From Actinokineospora diospyrosa (GTDB lineage Bacteria; Actinomycetota; Actinomycetes; Mycobacteriales; Pseudonocardiaceae): a DNA stretch of 64,000 nt. Both the position numbers and the translations under genes were made by a program. Numbering within the stretch: position 1 is the first letter of the stretch; each line of letters starts with the position of its first letter. Where the stretch lies: NCBI RefSeq assembly GCF_024171925.1, contig NZ_JAMTCO010000008.1:124001-188000 (forward strand), in the 5' to 3' direction. Below the pieces are notes generated by a model. The model had not been told where the DNA came from and did not search any database. It was given only the letters and a program-made list of their open reading frames with translations. Shown in pieces: positions 7,468 to 15,160 of this stretch.

Positions 7468-8505
7468 ATGAACGACGAGACGTGCTCGTTGGAGGAGTTG
7501 ATCACGCAGGCCCGCGAGACAGTCGAGGTGACCGACCAGGAGATCGAGGAGGCCCGCGCGCGGAGGCAGATGATCGCCGATGCTCTGCGCCTGGAGTTCC
7601 CGGGGTCGTGGGTGTACTTCAACGGCAGCCTTGCCCACGGTGACGCGCTGACCCCGTTGACTGACATCGATCTGGGAATCGTCATCGTCGAGGCCGCAGA
7701 CACCCACGGTCCGGGGAAGAAGGGGCCGCGGGACCTGATGGACCGCGCGGCCGACGCCATCCGGCGGGAGCTCAAGGCCGACTTCCCGAAGCTCACGGTG
7801 CAGGTCGAGGGCTGCACCCGTGCGGTGCTGGTCCGCTTCGGCGACCCGGTGCACGCGGGGGAGAAGGACTTCACCGCGGACGTAATCTGCGCCATCGACA
7901 ACCCGGATGACCTCGGGCTGTTCATCCCGAAGGTCCCCGGCTGGTCACGCTCGGCGCCAGACGTCCACACCAGCATGGTCCGCCAAGCCATCGAGGACAC
8001 GAACGTCGGGTTCGCCCACGTGGTACGGCTGCTCAAGCACTGGAACCGGCGCAACGGCAAACCCCTCTGCAGTTGGAACATCAAGGCTCTCGCCCTCGCG
8101 TGCATCAACGGCCCGACCACTCAACTCGGCGGGATGCAGGTCTGGTTCGCCCACGCCGCCAGCGCGCTCGACCGGGGGCTGACGGAGGACCCGGCAGGAG
8201 TCGCAGAGAAGCCGATCAAGCTCGGGAAGGGGTGGACTCGCACTCAAGTGGTCACGACTCTGCGCGAGGCGGGCAAGCACGTCGACGAGGCCGTTCGGCT
8301 TGAGCGCGAGGGCTACCCGCTGCAAGCTGCGGAGCAGATGGCCAAGCTGTTCAACGACGAGGACATGTTCCCCTACCCCGACCGGGGTGCCCTCCACGAC
8401 GAGGTCGTGCGTCGCTGGAAGGACAAGAGCAGTGTGGGCATCGCCGCTGGGGTCGGTTCGGGTGCGCGCCGACCCCAGGTGCAGGCCCGCAGCTGGGCGC
8501 CATGA
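7468..8505 (+). CDS. CD-NTase (cGAS/DncV-like nucleotidyltransferase), CBASS type
   Basis: A 345-residue protein of the polymerase-beta-like nucleotidyltransferase superfamily. The active-site signature is clear: FNGSLAHGD (GS at 53-54), TDIDLG with metal-binding Asp66 and Asp68, and a third acidic residue in FTADVICAID (Asp138). The VRLLKHWNRR helix near 187-195 and the C-terminal FPYP region fit bacterial CD-NTases, which make cyclic oligonucleotide second messengers after phage infection. The start is ATG 7468, preceded by GAGAGGA. The stop overlaps the next gene by 4 bases. The nucleotide product cannot be predicted from sequence alone. Confidence 0.85.
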   Translation: MNDETCSLEELITQARETVEVTDQEIEEARARRQMIADALRLEFPGSWVYFNGSLAHGDALTPLTDIDLGIVIVEAADTHGPGKKGPRDLMDRAADAIRRELKADFPKLTVQVEGCTRAVLVRFGDPVHAGEKDFTADVICAIDNPDDLGLFIPKVPGWSRSAPDVHTSMVRQAIEDTNVGFAHVVRLLKHWNRRNGKPLCSWNIKALALACINGPTTQLGGMQVWFAHAASALDRGLTEDPAGVAEKPIKLGKGWTRTQVVTTLREAGKHVDEAVRLEREGYPLQAAEQMAKLFNDEDMFPYPDRGALHDEVVRRWKDKSSVGIAAGVGSGARRPQVQARSWAP

Positions 8506-8981
8506 CCACGGCCCAGAGTTGGTGGTACGGGTTCCACCCCGCCTGGCAGGTCGCACTTGAGGCGCAGGCCCGCCGGGAGCACGGCGACGTCCTGCGCCTC
8601 CACCTGAACCCCGGTCTCGTCACCTATATAGTGCCGATCGACGTTCCCGGTCGCCGTCGCCCGGTGCCTGCGGCCATTGAGTTCCACCGGAGGCCGTACT
8701 ACGACTGCTACGGGCTCGCCTCCGAGGACTATCCCCGAGTACATGCCGCACCCGGAGAAACCTCACCGCACAGGATGCCCGACGACGCACTTTGCCTGTA
8801 CTACCCCGCATCGCCAGCGGACGAGCGGTGGCGTGCCGCTGACGGGCTCCTGGCGTTGATCGACCTGATCCGCAACCACCTGTTCTTCGAGGACTACTGG
8901 CGGGCTACCGGCGGGCACCGGCGTGGCATCTGGCTGGGAGCCGAGGCACCACACGGATTCGCGCGAGCGAGGGTGGCATGA
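8502..8981 (+). CDS. Stand-alone E2-like protein of a CBASS operon
   Basis: A 159-residue protein. Its C-terminal half matches prokaryotic E2 (ubiquitin-conjugating-like) domains: a PHRMPDDALCLYYP segment with the presumed catalytic Cys98, an aromatic-rich helix (HLFFEDYWRATG) and the ending GIWLGAEAPHG with His151. In E2-only type II CBASS this protein acts on the CD-NTase to raise its activity. No E1 or JAB-type deconjugase gene lies nearby. The gene overlaps both neighbours by ATGA, which indicates translational coupling. The fold call rests on the motif pattern around the Cys. Confidence 0.7.
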   Translation: MTTAQSWWYGFHPAWQVALEAQARREHGDVLRLHLNPGLVTYIVPIDVPGRRRPVPAAIEFHRRPYYDCYGLASEDYPRVHAAPGETSPHRMPDDALCLYYPASPADERWRAADGLLALIDLIRNHLFFEDYWRATGGHRRGIWLGAEAPHGFARARVA

Positions 8982-9535
8982 GCCCTTCTGCCCTGGTGGC
9001 CGGAGCCTTCATCGCAGGCTCCGGCTTCTGGGCAGGGCTGACGGCAATGGGCTTGGTCCCGATCGTCGGGGCGTTCGCCACCCTTGTCGTCGGCACCGTG
9101 GCCGCGACCGTGGCGGTGAGGGTGTACAAGGCGCAGCAGAAGGAGCAGCGCAGGCAGGCCAAAGCGGAGTTCTACGCCGAGGCCGTCCGCGCTGTCGAGG
9201 ACTACATGGAGTGTCCTTACCGCATCCTCCGCAAGGACGGCTCTGCGGCTGCCCGTCGCGAGATCACCCAGCACATCAGCGACGTCAAGTCCCGCATCAG
9301 CTTCTACACCGCGCTGTTGGCCATCCATGGGACCCCCGAGGTTCGGGCCGCTTACGACACCTTCGTCGCCGCGGCCCAGCGCGAAGCAGGACCCCAGATG
9401 ACCGCTGCGTGGGACACCAAACCGGTCAAGAAGGACACCGGCGTACCTCTGCGCACGGCTCCGTTGCCGCGCGTCGTCACCGACGTCGCCCGCGCCGGTC
9501 TGCTGAACACCCTCAAAGACGACCTTGATCGGTAA
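8978..9535 (+). CDS. Two-helix membrane protein, presumed CBASS effector
   Basis: A 185-residue protein. The first 48 residues form two hydrophobic segments (about 5-22 and 27-47) separated by a short turn. They are followed by a charged helix (RVYKAQQKEQRRQAKAEFYAEAVRAVEDY) and a soluble C-terminal domain of about 120 residues. This arrangement fits the small transmembrane effectors of CBASS, which are thought to damage the membrane when the cyclic nucleotide binds. The ATGA overlap with the E2-like gene and its place as third gene support the role. I do not recognise a named effector family for the soluble part. Confidence 0.65.
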   Translation: MSPSALVAGAFIAGSGFWAGLTAMGLVPIVGAFATLVVGTVAATVAVRVYKAQQKEQRRQAKAEFYAEAVRAVEDYMECPYRILRKDGSAAARREITQHISDVKSRISFYTALLAIHGTPEVRAAYDTFVAAAQREAGPQMTAAWDTKPVKKDTGVPLRTAPLPRVVTDVARAGLLNTLKDDLDR

Positions 9536-9818
9536 CCTGCTGGACTGAGATGTGGCCGTCTTGCCAGGTCTGAGCCAGAACCACTGACGCTACGAAGACA
9601 GAAACAATTCCTCTAGTCGATCTCTGGATCATACCAACCACCAACTTCCTGATCTTCTTCACTAGTTTGCGGAAGGCCCTGCTGCTTCCGATTGCACTGA
9701 GCAGTGAGATAGCCAGGATGCTGATACATAGCAGTAAACCAGATACGTAGCCGCTTTGGGAATCGAACCCTGCGCTGGACCCAGGCCAAGCAAGACGGAC
9801 ACTGTAAACCTTGTCCAA
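9513..9818 (-). CDS. Possible small two-helix membrane protein in AT-richer DNA
   Basis: A 101-residue frame starting at TTG 9818. It holds a hydrophobic segment at about residues 25-43 (VSGLLLCISILAISLLSAIG), a basic stretch (RKLVKKIRKLV) and a second hydrophobic segment (GIVSVFVASVVLA). The DNA of 9540-9900 is visibly less GC-rich than the rest of the window. The frame overlaps the end of the CBASS effector gene by 23 bp on the other strand. There is no convincing ribosome-binding site. It may be a real cargo gene or a chance frame. The rest of the 500-bp gap (9536-10035) shows nothing else. Confidence 0.3.
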   Translation of the reverse strand: MDKVYSVRLAWPGSSAGFDSQSGYVSGLLLCISILAISLLSAIGSSRAFRKLVKKIRKLVVGMIQRSTRGIVSVFVASVVLAQTWQDGHISVQQVTDQGRL

Positions 9819-10035
9819 AGGTACCCAACGCGGAGGGTGTGGTCAACTTTCCGCACACGATCCACTACTTTGGGGTGAATCTGGTAACGCTGACACAGGT
9901 TCGAGCGAGCGTGCAGTCGTGAAACCCCGGGCTGCGTTGGCGCTGGTGGTGACGACTTCGGATCCGCCGATCTAGCACGCCAAAGGGTCGTTGGCATGGT
10001 GGTTCGATCTTGGAGGAGGAGTTCAGGCGATCTTG

Positions 10036-10443
10036 CTAGTCGGCGAATGTGCGAGGCCTTTGGTGGCCGACTACAGAACGGTGAATGGGGTGAGTGGGGC
10101 GCTGAAGTAGGACGTTGTCGAGACGTAGGACGAGGGTAGCTAGGAGTTGTTCGAGGGCGTCTAGGCGCTCCGCGATGGGGTCCTCTGGTTCCTGCTGGAG
10201 TTCGATGCGCGGGATGGGGCCCTTGGCGAGGACTTCGGTTAGATAGAGGGTTGGTAGTTCTAGCGCTTCGGAGAGCGCTTTTAGCGTCTTGGGGCGACGG
10301 TGGCGTTCGGTGATGTTGTATTGGATTTCTCGGATGATGGCTTGGGAGAGGCCCGAGCGTTTGGCGAGTTGGACTTGCGTTAGTCGTAGCTCGTACATGC
10401 GATCGGAGATGACCTCGGCTACGGCTTGCCAGTTGTTGGGCAT
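10036..10443 (-). CDS. Small XRE-type HTH regulator (copy 2)
   Basis: A 135-residue relative of the proteins at 32-415 and 15161-15517. The HTH is at about residues 20-45 (QVQLAKRSGLSQAIIREIQYN), followed by a KTLKALSEALELP helix pair and a leucine-rich C-terminal helix (RLDALEQLLATLVLRLDNVL) that may dimerise. The gene has diverged more than the other two copies. Just upstream on the same strand are the remains of the companion gene seen intact at 426-872. Confidence 0.75.
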   Translation of the reverse strand: MPNNWQAVAEVISDRMYELRLTQVQLAKRSGLSQAIIREIQYNITERHRRPKTLKALSEALELPTLYLTEVLAKGPIPRIELQQEPEDPIAERLDALEQLLATLVLRLDNVLLQRPTHPIHRSVVGHQRPRTFAD

Positions 10444-10453
10444 CAGGAGACCG

Positions 10454-10715
10454 CCTTGTCGTGGACGGACACATGTTGTGGGGTTCGGTGGTGAGGTCCG
10501 CCAGGGCTGTGGAGGGGTGGCGGCGGGCCGTGAGGGTGAGGCTGTAGGTGGAGACGACGGCAGCGTGGATGTGTGCGGTGTGCAGGCCGGGCTAGGGCGA
10601 GGCTGACGCCGTCGGGGGAGTTGGGCTTGGAGGTATCAGCGTGGGTGACGGGGCCGTAGATCGGACCGAGGCGGACGACGAGGAGCCTGGGGCGAGGTGG
10701 TTGGGGTGCGGCCGG
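10454..10715 (-). pseudogene. Decayed copy of the XRE companion gene
   Basis: The minus strand, read in two frames, recalls the intact protein at 426-872. A segment RLLVVRLGPIYGPVTHAD, then PNSPDGV, aligns with HALIIRHGPVFDHFAHRW, then ADLPDGT. After a frame change, LHTAHIHAAVVSTYSLTLTA aligns with LHRAHIHPAAIPTYSMVLTP. The remaining C-terminal third is missing or unrecognisable before the XRE gene begins. This is direct evidence of an ancient duplication of the two-gene module followed by loss. Confidence 0.6.
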
Positions 10716-10734
10716 CTGGTGGCATGGGTCGGCC

Positions 10735-10969
10735 CTCGGGGGTGAGCGTTGGGATGGCAGCGGGTGTCCTGGGTGGGGACAGGGTGGGCGTGGCGGGGTG
10801 GTGCGGCGGGACGGGGTGGGTGGAGGGCTGAGCTGGTGGTTTCTCGGTTGGGACGGGGTGTGGCAGGTTGTCCCGGGGTGGGGGCGGGCTGGTCTTGGAG
10901 GCGAGTTGGAGGGGCCGGTGAGGTGGGCCGGGCTGACGGGTGGCTAGGGAGTGGCGGCGTCGAGTTTGG
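10735..10969. other. G-rich non-coding stretch
   Basis: The plus strand carries many runs of three to five G (such as CGGGGTGGGGGCGGGC near 10868-10890) with few C tracts between them. No frame on either strand looks coding. Such a tract could fold into G-quadruplexes on the plus strand. It may simply be degraded coding DNA from the decayed companion gene's neighbourhood. Confidence 0.4.
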
Positions 10970-11104
10970 CTAGGGAGGACTGAAGGCTTCGGTGGTGGGG
11001 CCGATGATGAAGTCGATCTGCTCTTCGGTGGGGTGGAGGGTGGCGGTCATCTCGCAGTTGTCGCGGATGGCGACCCAGGTGATGACTTTGAGTGGCGCGG
11101 TCAT
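10970..11104 (-). CDS. Very small protein of unknown function, third gene of a minus-strand trio
   Basis: A 44-residue frame from ATG 11104 to TAG 10970, beginning MTAPLKVITWVAIRDN. It begins three bases after the stop of the gene at 11108-11347, so it probably belongs to the same transcript. It has an even mix of charged and hydrophobic residues and no membrane segment. I do not recognise it. Support comes from spacing and codon pattern. Confidence 0.4.
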   Translation of the reverse strand: MTAPLKVITWVAIRDNCEMTATLHPTEEQIDFIIGPTTEAFSPP

Positions 11105-11107
11105 GGC

Positions 11108-11347
11108 TCAGCTTTCGTCGGGTAGGGCGGAGTGGAGGACGTGGCGTTCGTGGGTGTGTTCGATGAGGCGGTAGACGGCGGTGCAGGCGGTTCGGACCAG
11201 TTCCTTCTGGGCGTCGAGGGTGGGGGCCGGGGCGGTGCCTTCGTGGGCGTCGATGGAGGCCAGGACGTAGTGGTCGATGGCGGCGGCGGTGTTGCTGAGG
11301 TCGGTGACCATGTCGCCGTCGAAGCGCCACGTCGGGTCGCTGGTCAT
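11108..11347 (-). CDS. Small acidic protein of unknown function
   Basis: A 79-residue protein, largely helical, with an HEG/HTHERHVLHS histidine-rich part. Its ATG overlaps the stop of the upstream gene (11344-11580) by 4 bases, so the two are translationally coupled. It has no recognised domain. Small coupled genes of this kind are common between regulators in actinobacterial integrative elements. Confidence 0.55.
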   Translation of the reverse strand: MTSDPTWRFDGDMVTDLSNTAAAIDHYVLASIDAHEGTAPAPTLDAQKELVRTACTAVYRLIEHTHERHVLHSALPDES

Positions 11348-11580
11348 GAGCTGGGGTGCTGGGCCAGCCAGCGGAGCGAGGTGATGACCGTGGTGGCGGT
11401 GTCGTCAAGGTTGTCGATCTCGGGGCCGCTGCCCAGCCGGTCCTGTTCGAGCGCGGTAGCGACGGCCTTGACGCAGCGGGTGAGATCGTCGAGGTCCTTG
11501 GAGAGGTAGGGGACGCCGGGTGGACGGGGCTGATTTCGCGATCGGAAGGCTGATATCAGCCTGTTGACGATGGTGTTCAC
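11344..11580 (-). CDS. Small protein of unknown function, first gene of a minus-strand trio
   Basis: A 78-residue protein beginning MNTIVNRLISAFRSRNQ, then mostly helical (KDLDDLTRCVKAVATALEQD). An AGGAGGTACC stretch (rc of 11582-11591) sits close to the start as a ribosome-binding site. It is divergent from the HTH-Nudix-like gene at 11776, and the 195-bp gap between them should hold both promoters. No function is recognised. Confidence 0.55.
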   Translation of the reverse strand: MNTIVNRLISAFRSRNQPRPPGVPYLSKDLDDLTRCVKAVATALEQDRLGSGPEIDNLDDTATTVITSLRWLAQHPSS

Positions 11581-11775
11581 CGGCGGTACCTCCTGGGGTG
11601 GTCGGCCGGTGCGGTGAGGGCATTGGCCTGGGGTGAAGCGGTGTAGTACCTAGTCAAGGGCCTGCACGCGGCCGGGAACAGAGAACCCGGGTCAGAGGCG
11701 CGTGGAAGGTCTGTTGGAACCGGCCGCGGAGTTGGTTTCGGCTGTACGGTTGCCCTGATACCGGAGGTGGTCCGC

Positions 11776-13227
11776 ATGGGGACTGGGCGTCGTCGGGTGG
11801 AGTTGGCGGCTGTACGGCGTGGAGCGGGGTTCACGCAGGAGTCATTGGCTGAGGCGCTCGGGGTTGACCGGACGACGGTGATCACATGGGAGGCCGGGAG
11901 TCACGCGCCGATGCCGCACGTGAGGCCGCGGTTGGCGCGGCTGCTGGAGCGGTCGTCGGACGAGTTGGATTCGCTGCTGGACGGTCGCCCGAAAGCGGTG
12001 GAGTTCGGGCGACCGGATCTCGACGCGGTGTTTTCCTGGTTGGACCGGCTCGCAGGCTGGGATCGTGGGACCAGTCGACGGCGGGTGGGCGAGGAGCTTG
12101 TGGACGTCGCACCGCGTCGGGCGGTGGGGCGTGCGGAGATCGCGGACCGGCTGGCGCGCTACTACGGCGGAGACAGCCAGTTCGGGGCCTGGGTTGGATC
12201 GGTCGATGTCCTGACCAGCGTGGTGACGTGGCCGGAGTGGCTGGATCTGCGATGTGAGCTGTCACCGCACGGGGACCGTTTGGAGCTCAGCATGGGCGCG
12301 GCCGCTCGGTGGGCGATGGACAAACGGGCGGCGGACACTGCCGCGCGCAGGCTCGCGCACGCGGTTGCTGAGGGCACGCGGTTGACGGATGCGCCGGTGT
12401 ACCGGCTGGTGGAGGCTGACCCGACCAAGGGCTTGGTGCGCGGCCAGGTGGAAGTGGCGTCGTTCCTGGACTACGCGTTGACGGCGGATTTGCTGGAGCG
12501 GGAGCTAGGCGAATCGGGCGACGGGCTGCCGCTGCGGGACGCGTGGATGCCGGACCTGGAAGCGGTGTTCGACCTACGGGGGCGGCTGTGTGCCGGTGGG
12601 GCGCTGGCGTTGTTCGCGGCGGCGCGCCCGGCGGACCCGTTCCGCGGTGAGGCTGACTATGTACTGCTGGTGCAGGAGCGATCCGGCCAGGTGGTGAACG
12701 CGGCTGGGCGGTTGGCGGTGATCCCGAAGGGGTTCCATGGGCCGCTCAACGATGTGCGAGCGGACAGCCGGATCGGGGCGACGTTGCGGCGGGAGCTCGA
12801 AGAGGAGCTGTTCGGGCGCGGGGACGTGGATGTCACGGGCGGGCCTGTGCGGGCGGCGGACCCGATGCACCGGGAGCGGTTGTCGGCGCCGATGCGGTGG
12901 TTGAGTGAGGATCCGGCGCGGTGGCGGATGGAGTGCACGGGGTTCGGACTGAACTTGGTGAGCGGGAACTACGAGTTCGCGTGCCTGGTCGTCATCGAGG
13001 ACGAGGAATTCTGGGAGCGATTCGGAGGACAGATCGAAGCGAATTGGGAGTCCGCCGGATTGCGGCAGTACTCATCACGAGATGGGGAATCGCTCGAAAA
13101 ACTGATCGCGGATGACACGTGGAGCAACGAAGGCGTGTTCGCGATGGTGCAGGGGCTCCGGCGGTTGCGGGAGATCGGCGGTGACCGGGTGCGGGTGCCG
13201 CCGGTGGAGTGGCGGCTAGGCGGCTGA
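11776..13227 (+). CDS. HTH regulator with Nudix-like C-terminal half (copy A)
   Basis: A 483-residue protein. ATG 11776 is chosen because GGAGG at 11763-11767 is 8 bases away. An XRE-type HTH occupies about residues 8-40 (FTQESLAEALGVDRTTVITWE). The C-terminal half has LLVQERSGQVVNA, PKGFHGP and a Nudix-box-like RRELEEELFG at about residue 338, then MECTGFGLNLVSGNYEFA and WSNEGVFAM. The same plan occurs at 13563-15113, which lies convergent beyond a cupin gene. The family is common in streptomycetes as HTH proteins of unknown function. Whether the Nudix-like part still hydrolyses or only senses a nucleotide is open. Confidence 0.7.
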   Translation: MGTGRRRVELAAVRRGAGFTQESLAEALGVDRTTVITWEAGSHAPMPHVRPRLARLLERSSDELDSLLDGRPKAVEFGRPDLDAVFSWLDRLAGWDRGTSRRRVGEELVDVAPRRAVGRAEIADRLARYYGGDSQFGAWVGSVDVLTSVVTWPEWLDLRCELSPHGDRLELSMGAAARWAMDKRAADTAARRLAHAVAEGTRLTDAPVYRLVEADPTKGLVRGQVEVASFLDYALTADLLERELGESGDGLPLRDAWMPDLEAVFDLRGRLCAGGALALFAAARPADPFRGEADYVLLVQERSGQVVNAAGRLAVIPKGFHGPLNDVRADSRIGATLRRELEEELFGRGDVDVTGGPVRAADPMHRERLSAPMRWLSEDPARWRMECTGFGLNLVSGNYEFACLVVIEDEEFWERFGGQIEANWESAGLRQYSSRDGESLEKLIADDTWSNEGVFAMVQGLRRLREIGGDRVRVPPVEWRLGG

Positions 13228-13566
13228 GGGCCAGCGGACGGTCATGACCACGGAGTCCGCGAGGGCTTCCCAGGAGTGATCGACACCGGCGCCCCACATG
13301 ACGTAGTCGCCAGGGCGGGCCATGGTGTGGTGCCCGCCGGTGAGGTCCACGCGGAAGCGGCCGCTGACCAGGACGACCAAGGTGGTGCGCTGGTCGTCGG
13401 AGGTCCACTCGGGGCGCTTGTCGCCTGCCGGGTGGGTGCCCCACTTGAACTCGACGTCCTTCGAGGAGCGGACACCCTCGGACGGGTCGATGAAGTGGCC
13501 GACGAGCCAGCCGCGAGTGTCGGTGGTGTCGTCTGCGGCGTTGCCGCTGGACCAGGCGGTGGTCAC
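13216..13566 (-). CDS. Cupin-fold protein coupled to an HTH-Nudix-like regulator
   Basis: A 116-residue protein starting at GTG 13566, whose codon overlaps the stop of the upstream gene (GTGA). The single cupin domain is visible in VVLVSGRFRVDLTGGHHTMARPGDYVMWGAGVDHSWEA, with G-x-F-x-V turns and His residues at the usual first- and second-motif positions. Cupins of this size often sense or modify a small molecule, so a partnership with the coupled regulator is plausible. Its last 12 bases overlap the end of the convergent gene at 11776-13227. Confidence 0.75.
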   Translation of the reverse strand: MTTAWSSGNAADDTTDTRGWLVGHFIDPSEGVRSSKDVEFKWGTHPAGDKRPEWTSDDQRTTLVVLVSGRFRVDLTGGHHTMARPGDYVMWGAGVDHSWEALADSVVMTVRWPSAA

Positions 13567-15113
13567 TCGGTGATCTCCCAGTCGAGGGGTGGCAGGGCGA
13601 CCCGGGTGGGGTCGAGTTCGACGAGGCGTCGCAGGCCCTGGAGCATGGCGAACAGTCCCTCGTTGCTCCACGCTACATCACCGAGAAGGTCGCCAATGAT
13701 GTCCGGGTCCTGTGTGGAATAGCGGCGGAGGGATGTCGATTCCCAGTTCGCTTCGACCATTCCGCCGAATTGTGGCCAGAAGTCTTCGTCCTGGATGACG
13801 ATGAGGCTGGCGAACTCGTAGTTCCCGCTGACCAGGTTGAGGCCGAAGCCGGTGCATTCCATGCGGAGGCGGCCGGGGTGGGCGAGGAGCCAGCGCAGCG
13901 GTTCGGACAGGCGGCTGGGGTGCATGGGGTCGGCGCTGCGTTGGTCGCCGATGGTGCTGTCGATGTCGGCGCGGCCGAACAGTTCCTCTTCCATCTCGCG
14001 GCGGAGGGTGGCGCCGACCTGGGCGTCCGCGCGGATGTCGGTGACGGGCTGGTGGAAGCCCTTGGGGATGACCGCAAGGCGGCGGGCGGCGTTGACGACG
14101 TGGCCGGAGCGTTCCTGGATCAACAGGAGGTAGTCGGCTGGGCCGCGGAACGGGTCTGCGGGGCGGGCGATGGCGGTGAGGGCCAGTGCGCCACCCGCGC
14201 AGAGACGGCTACCGACGTCGAGGACGGCAGGCAGGTTGGGCAGGTAGCGGTCGCGCAGGGGCAGAGCGGTCGAGCCTGCGGTGATCGCGTCGATGAGTTC
14301 GGCTTCGAGGAGGTCGAGGGTTAGGGCGTACTCGACGAACGAGGCGATACCGGCCGTGCCCTCGATGCGCTGCAGGCCGACGTCGATGCTGGTCAAGCGG
14401 TACAGGGGCGCGTTGACCAGGCGAGTTTCGAGCGTGAGGGTTTCCGCGAGCCGGTTGATGGCCGCGTCAGCATCGAGGTCGGCGGCATGGGACGAGGTTG
14501 CGGTGGCCCGGATGCGGTCGTTGCTCGCGATCAAGGGAACGGCGATGTCGAGCCAGTCCGGGCGGGTCACGATGCTGGTGGTCAGGAGCTGGTGGCCGAA
14601 GTGCGCGCGGTACAGGGGCGTCGGGCCGTAGTAGGCGGTGAGAGCGTCGGCGATGTCGCGTTGGCTGATGCGGGCGCGGTGGTGGCCGCGGTCTTGGAGC
14701 TGGTGCGGGTCGAGCTGAGCGGCGCGTGCTGCCACACGGGTGCGGGCGGTGCCTGGAGTCCAACCCGCTTGAGCGTCGACCCAGTCGAGGGCGGCGACGA
14801 TGTTCGGATCGAGCTGGAGGCGGTCGCTGGTCGGCGGGCTGGTGAGATCGGCGAAGCGGGCCTGAGCGTCCGGTGCCGCTTGGGCTAGGGCCCTGTCGAG
14901 GAGCTGTTGCATCTCGGACTGTGGCTTGACCGTGGGCTTCTGGTGCCAGGCCGCGACTGTGCGGGGCGAGATGCCGAGGTGGGCGGCGAAGGCTTCTTGA
15001 CTGAGGCGTAGCGCGCTCTGGAGGGCAGCAGCGGTGCGGCCGGTCCACGGGCTACGCATCTCCGCGCCCGGGTTCTGCGGGGTTCTTGCGGTGTTTGTGC
15101 GGCGCTTGTTCAT
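13563..15113 (-). CDS. HTH regulator with Nudix-like C-terminal half (copy B)
   Basis: A 516-residue relative of the protein at 11776-13227, on the opposite strand. The N-terminal HTH is at about residues 33-60 (LSQEAFAAHLGISPRTVAAW). The C-terminal half repeats LLIQERSGHVVNAARRLAVI, PKGFHQP and RREMEEELFGR, then MECTGFGLNLVSGNYEFA and WSNEGLFAML. The stop overlaps the start of the cupin gene. The two copies differ in HTH and linker but keep the second half closely, which suggests the same ligand and different DNA targets. The start may also be at a downstream ATG at about 15059. Confidence 0.7.
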   Translation of the reverse strand: MNKRRTNTARTPQNPGAEMRSPWTGRTAAALQSALRLSQEAFAAHLGISPRTVAAWHQKPTVKPQSEMQQLLDRALAQAAPDAQARFADLTSPPTSDRLQLDPNIVAALDWVDAQAGWTPGTARTRVAARAAQLDPHQLQDRGHHRARISQRDIADALTAYYGPTPLYRAHFGHQLLTTSIVTRPDWLDIAVPLIASNDRIRATATSSHAADLDADAAINRLAETLTLETRLVNAPLYRLTSIDVGLQRIEGTAGIASFVEYALTLDLLEAELIDAITAGSTALPLRDRYLPNLPAVLDVGSRLCAGGALALTAIARPADPFRGPADYLLLIQERSGHVVNAARRLAVIPKGFHQPVTDIRADAQVGATLRREMEEELFGRADIDSTIGDQRSADPMHPSRLSEPLRWLLAHPGRLRMECTGFGLNLVSGNYEFASLIVIQDEDFWPQFGGMVEANWESTSLRRYSTQDPDIIGDLLGDVAWSNEGLFAMLQGLRRLVELDPTRVALPPLDWEITE

Positions 15114-15160
15114 GGGAGCAAGCGCCGTTTCGGCCTTGAATCAGAGGTATGGAAAGCACC

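Noticed and set aside
9740..9790. A GGGTTCGATTCCC stretch on the minus strand that looks like a tRNA T arm
   Set aside because: Only three base pairs form around the loop, and no acceptor or anticodon stem fits upstream. It is not a tRNA gene, and I could not match it to the tRNA-Leu end.
9662..10474. Long minus-strand frame of 270 codons
   Set aside because: It is a Pro/Arg/Ser-rich shadow of the XRE gene in another frame. Only its first part carries remnant similarity to the companion gene, and that is annotated as a pseudogene.
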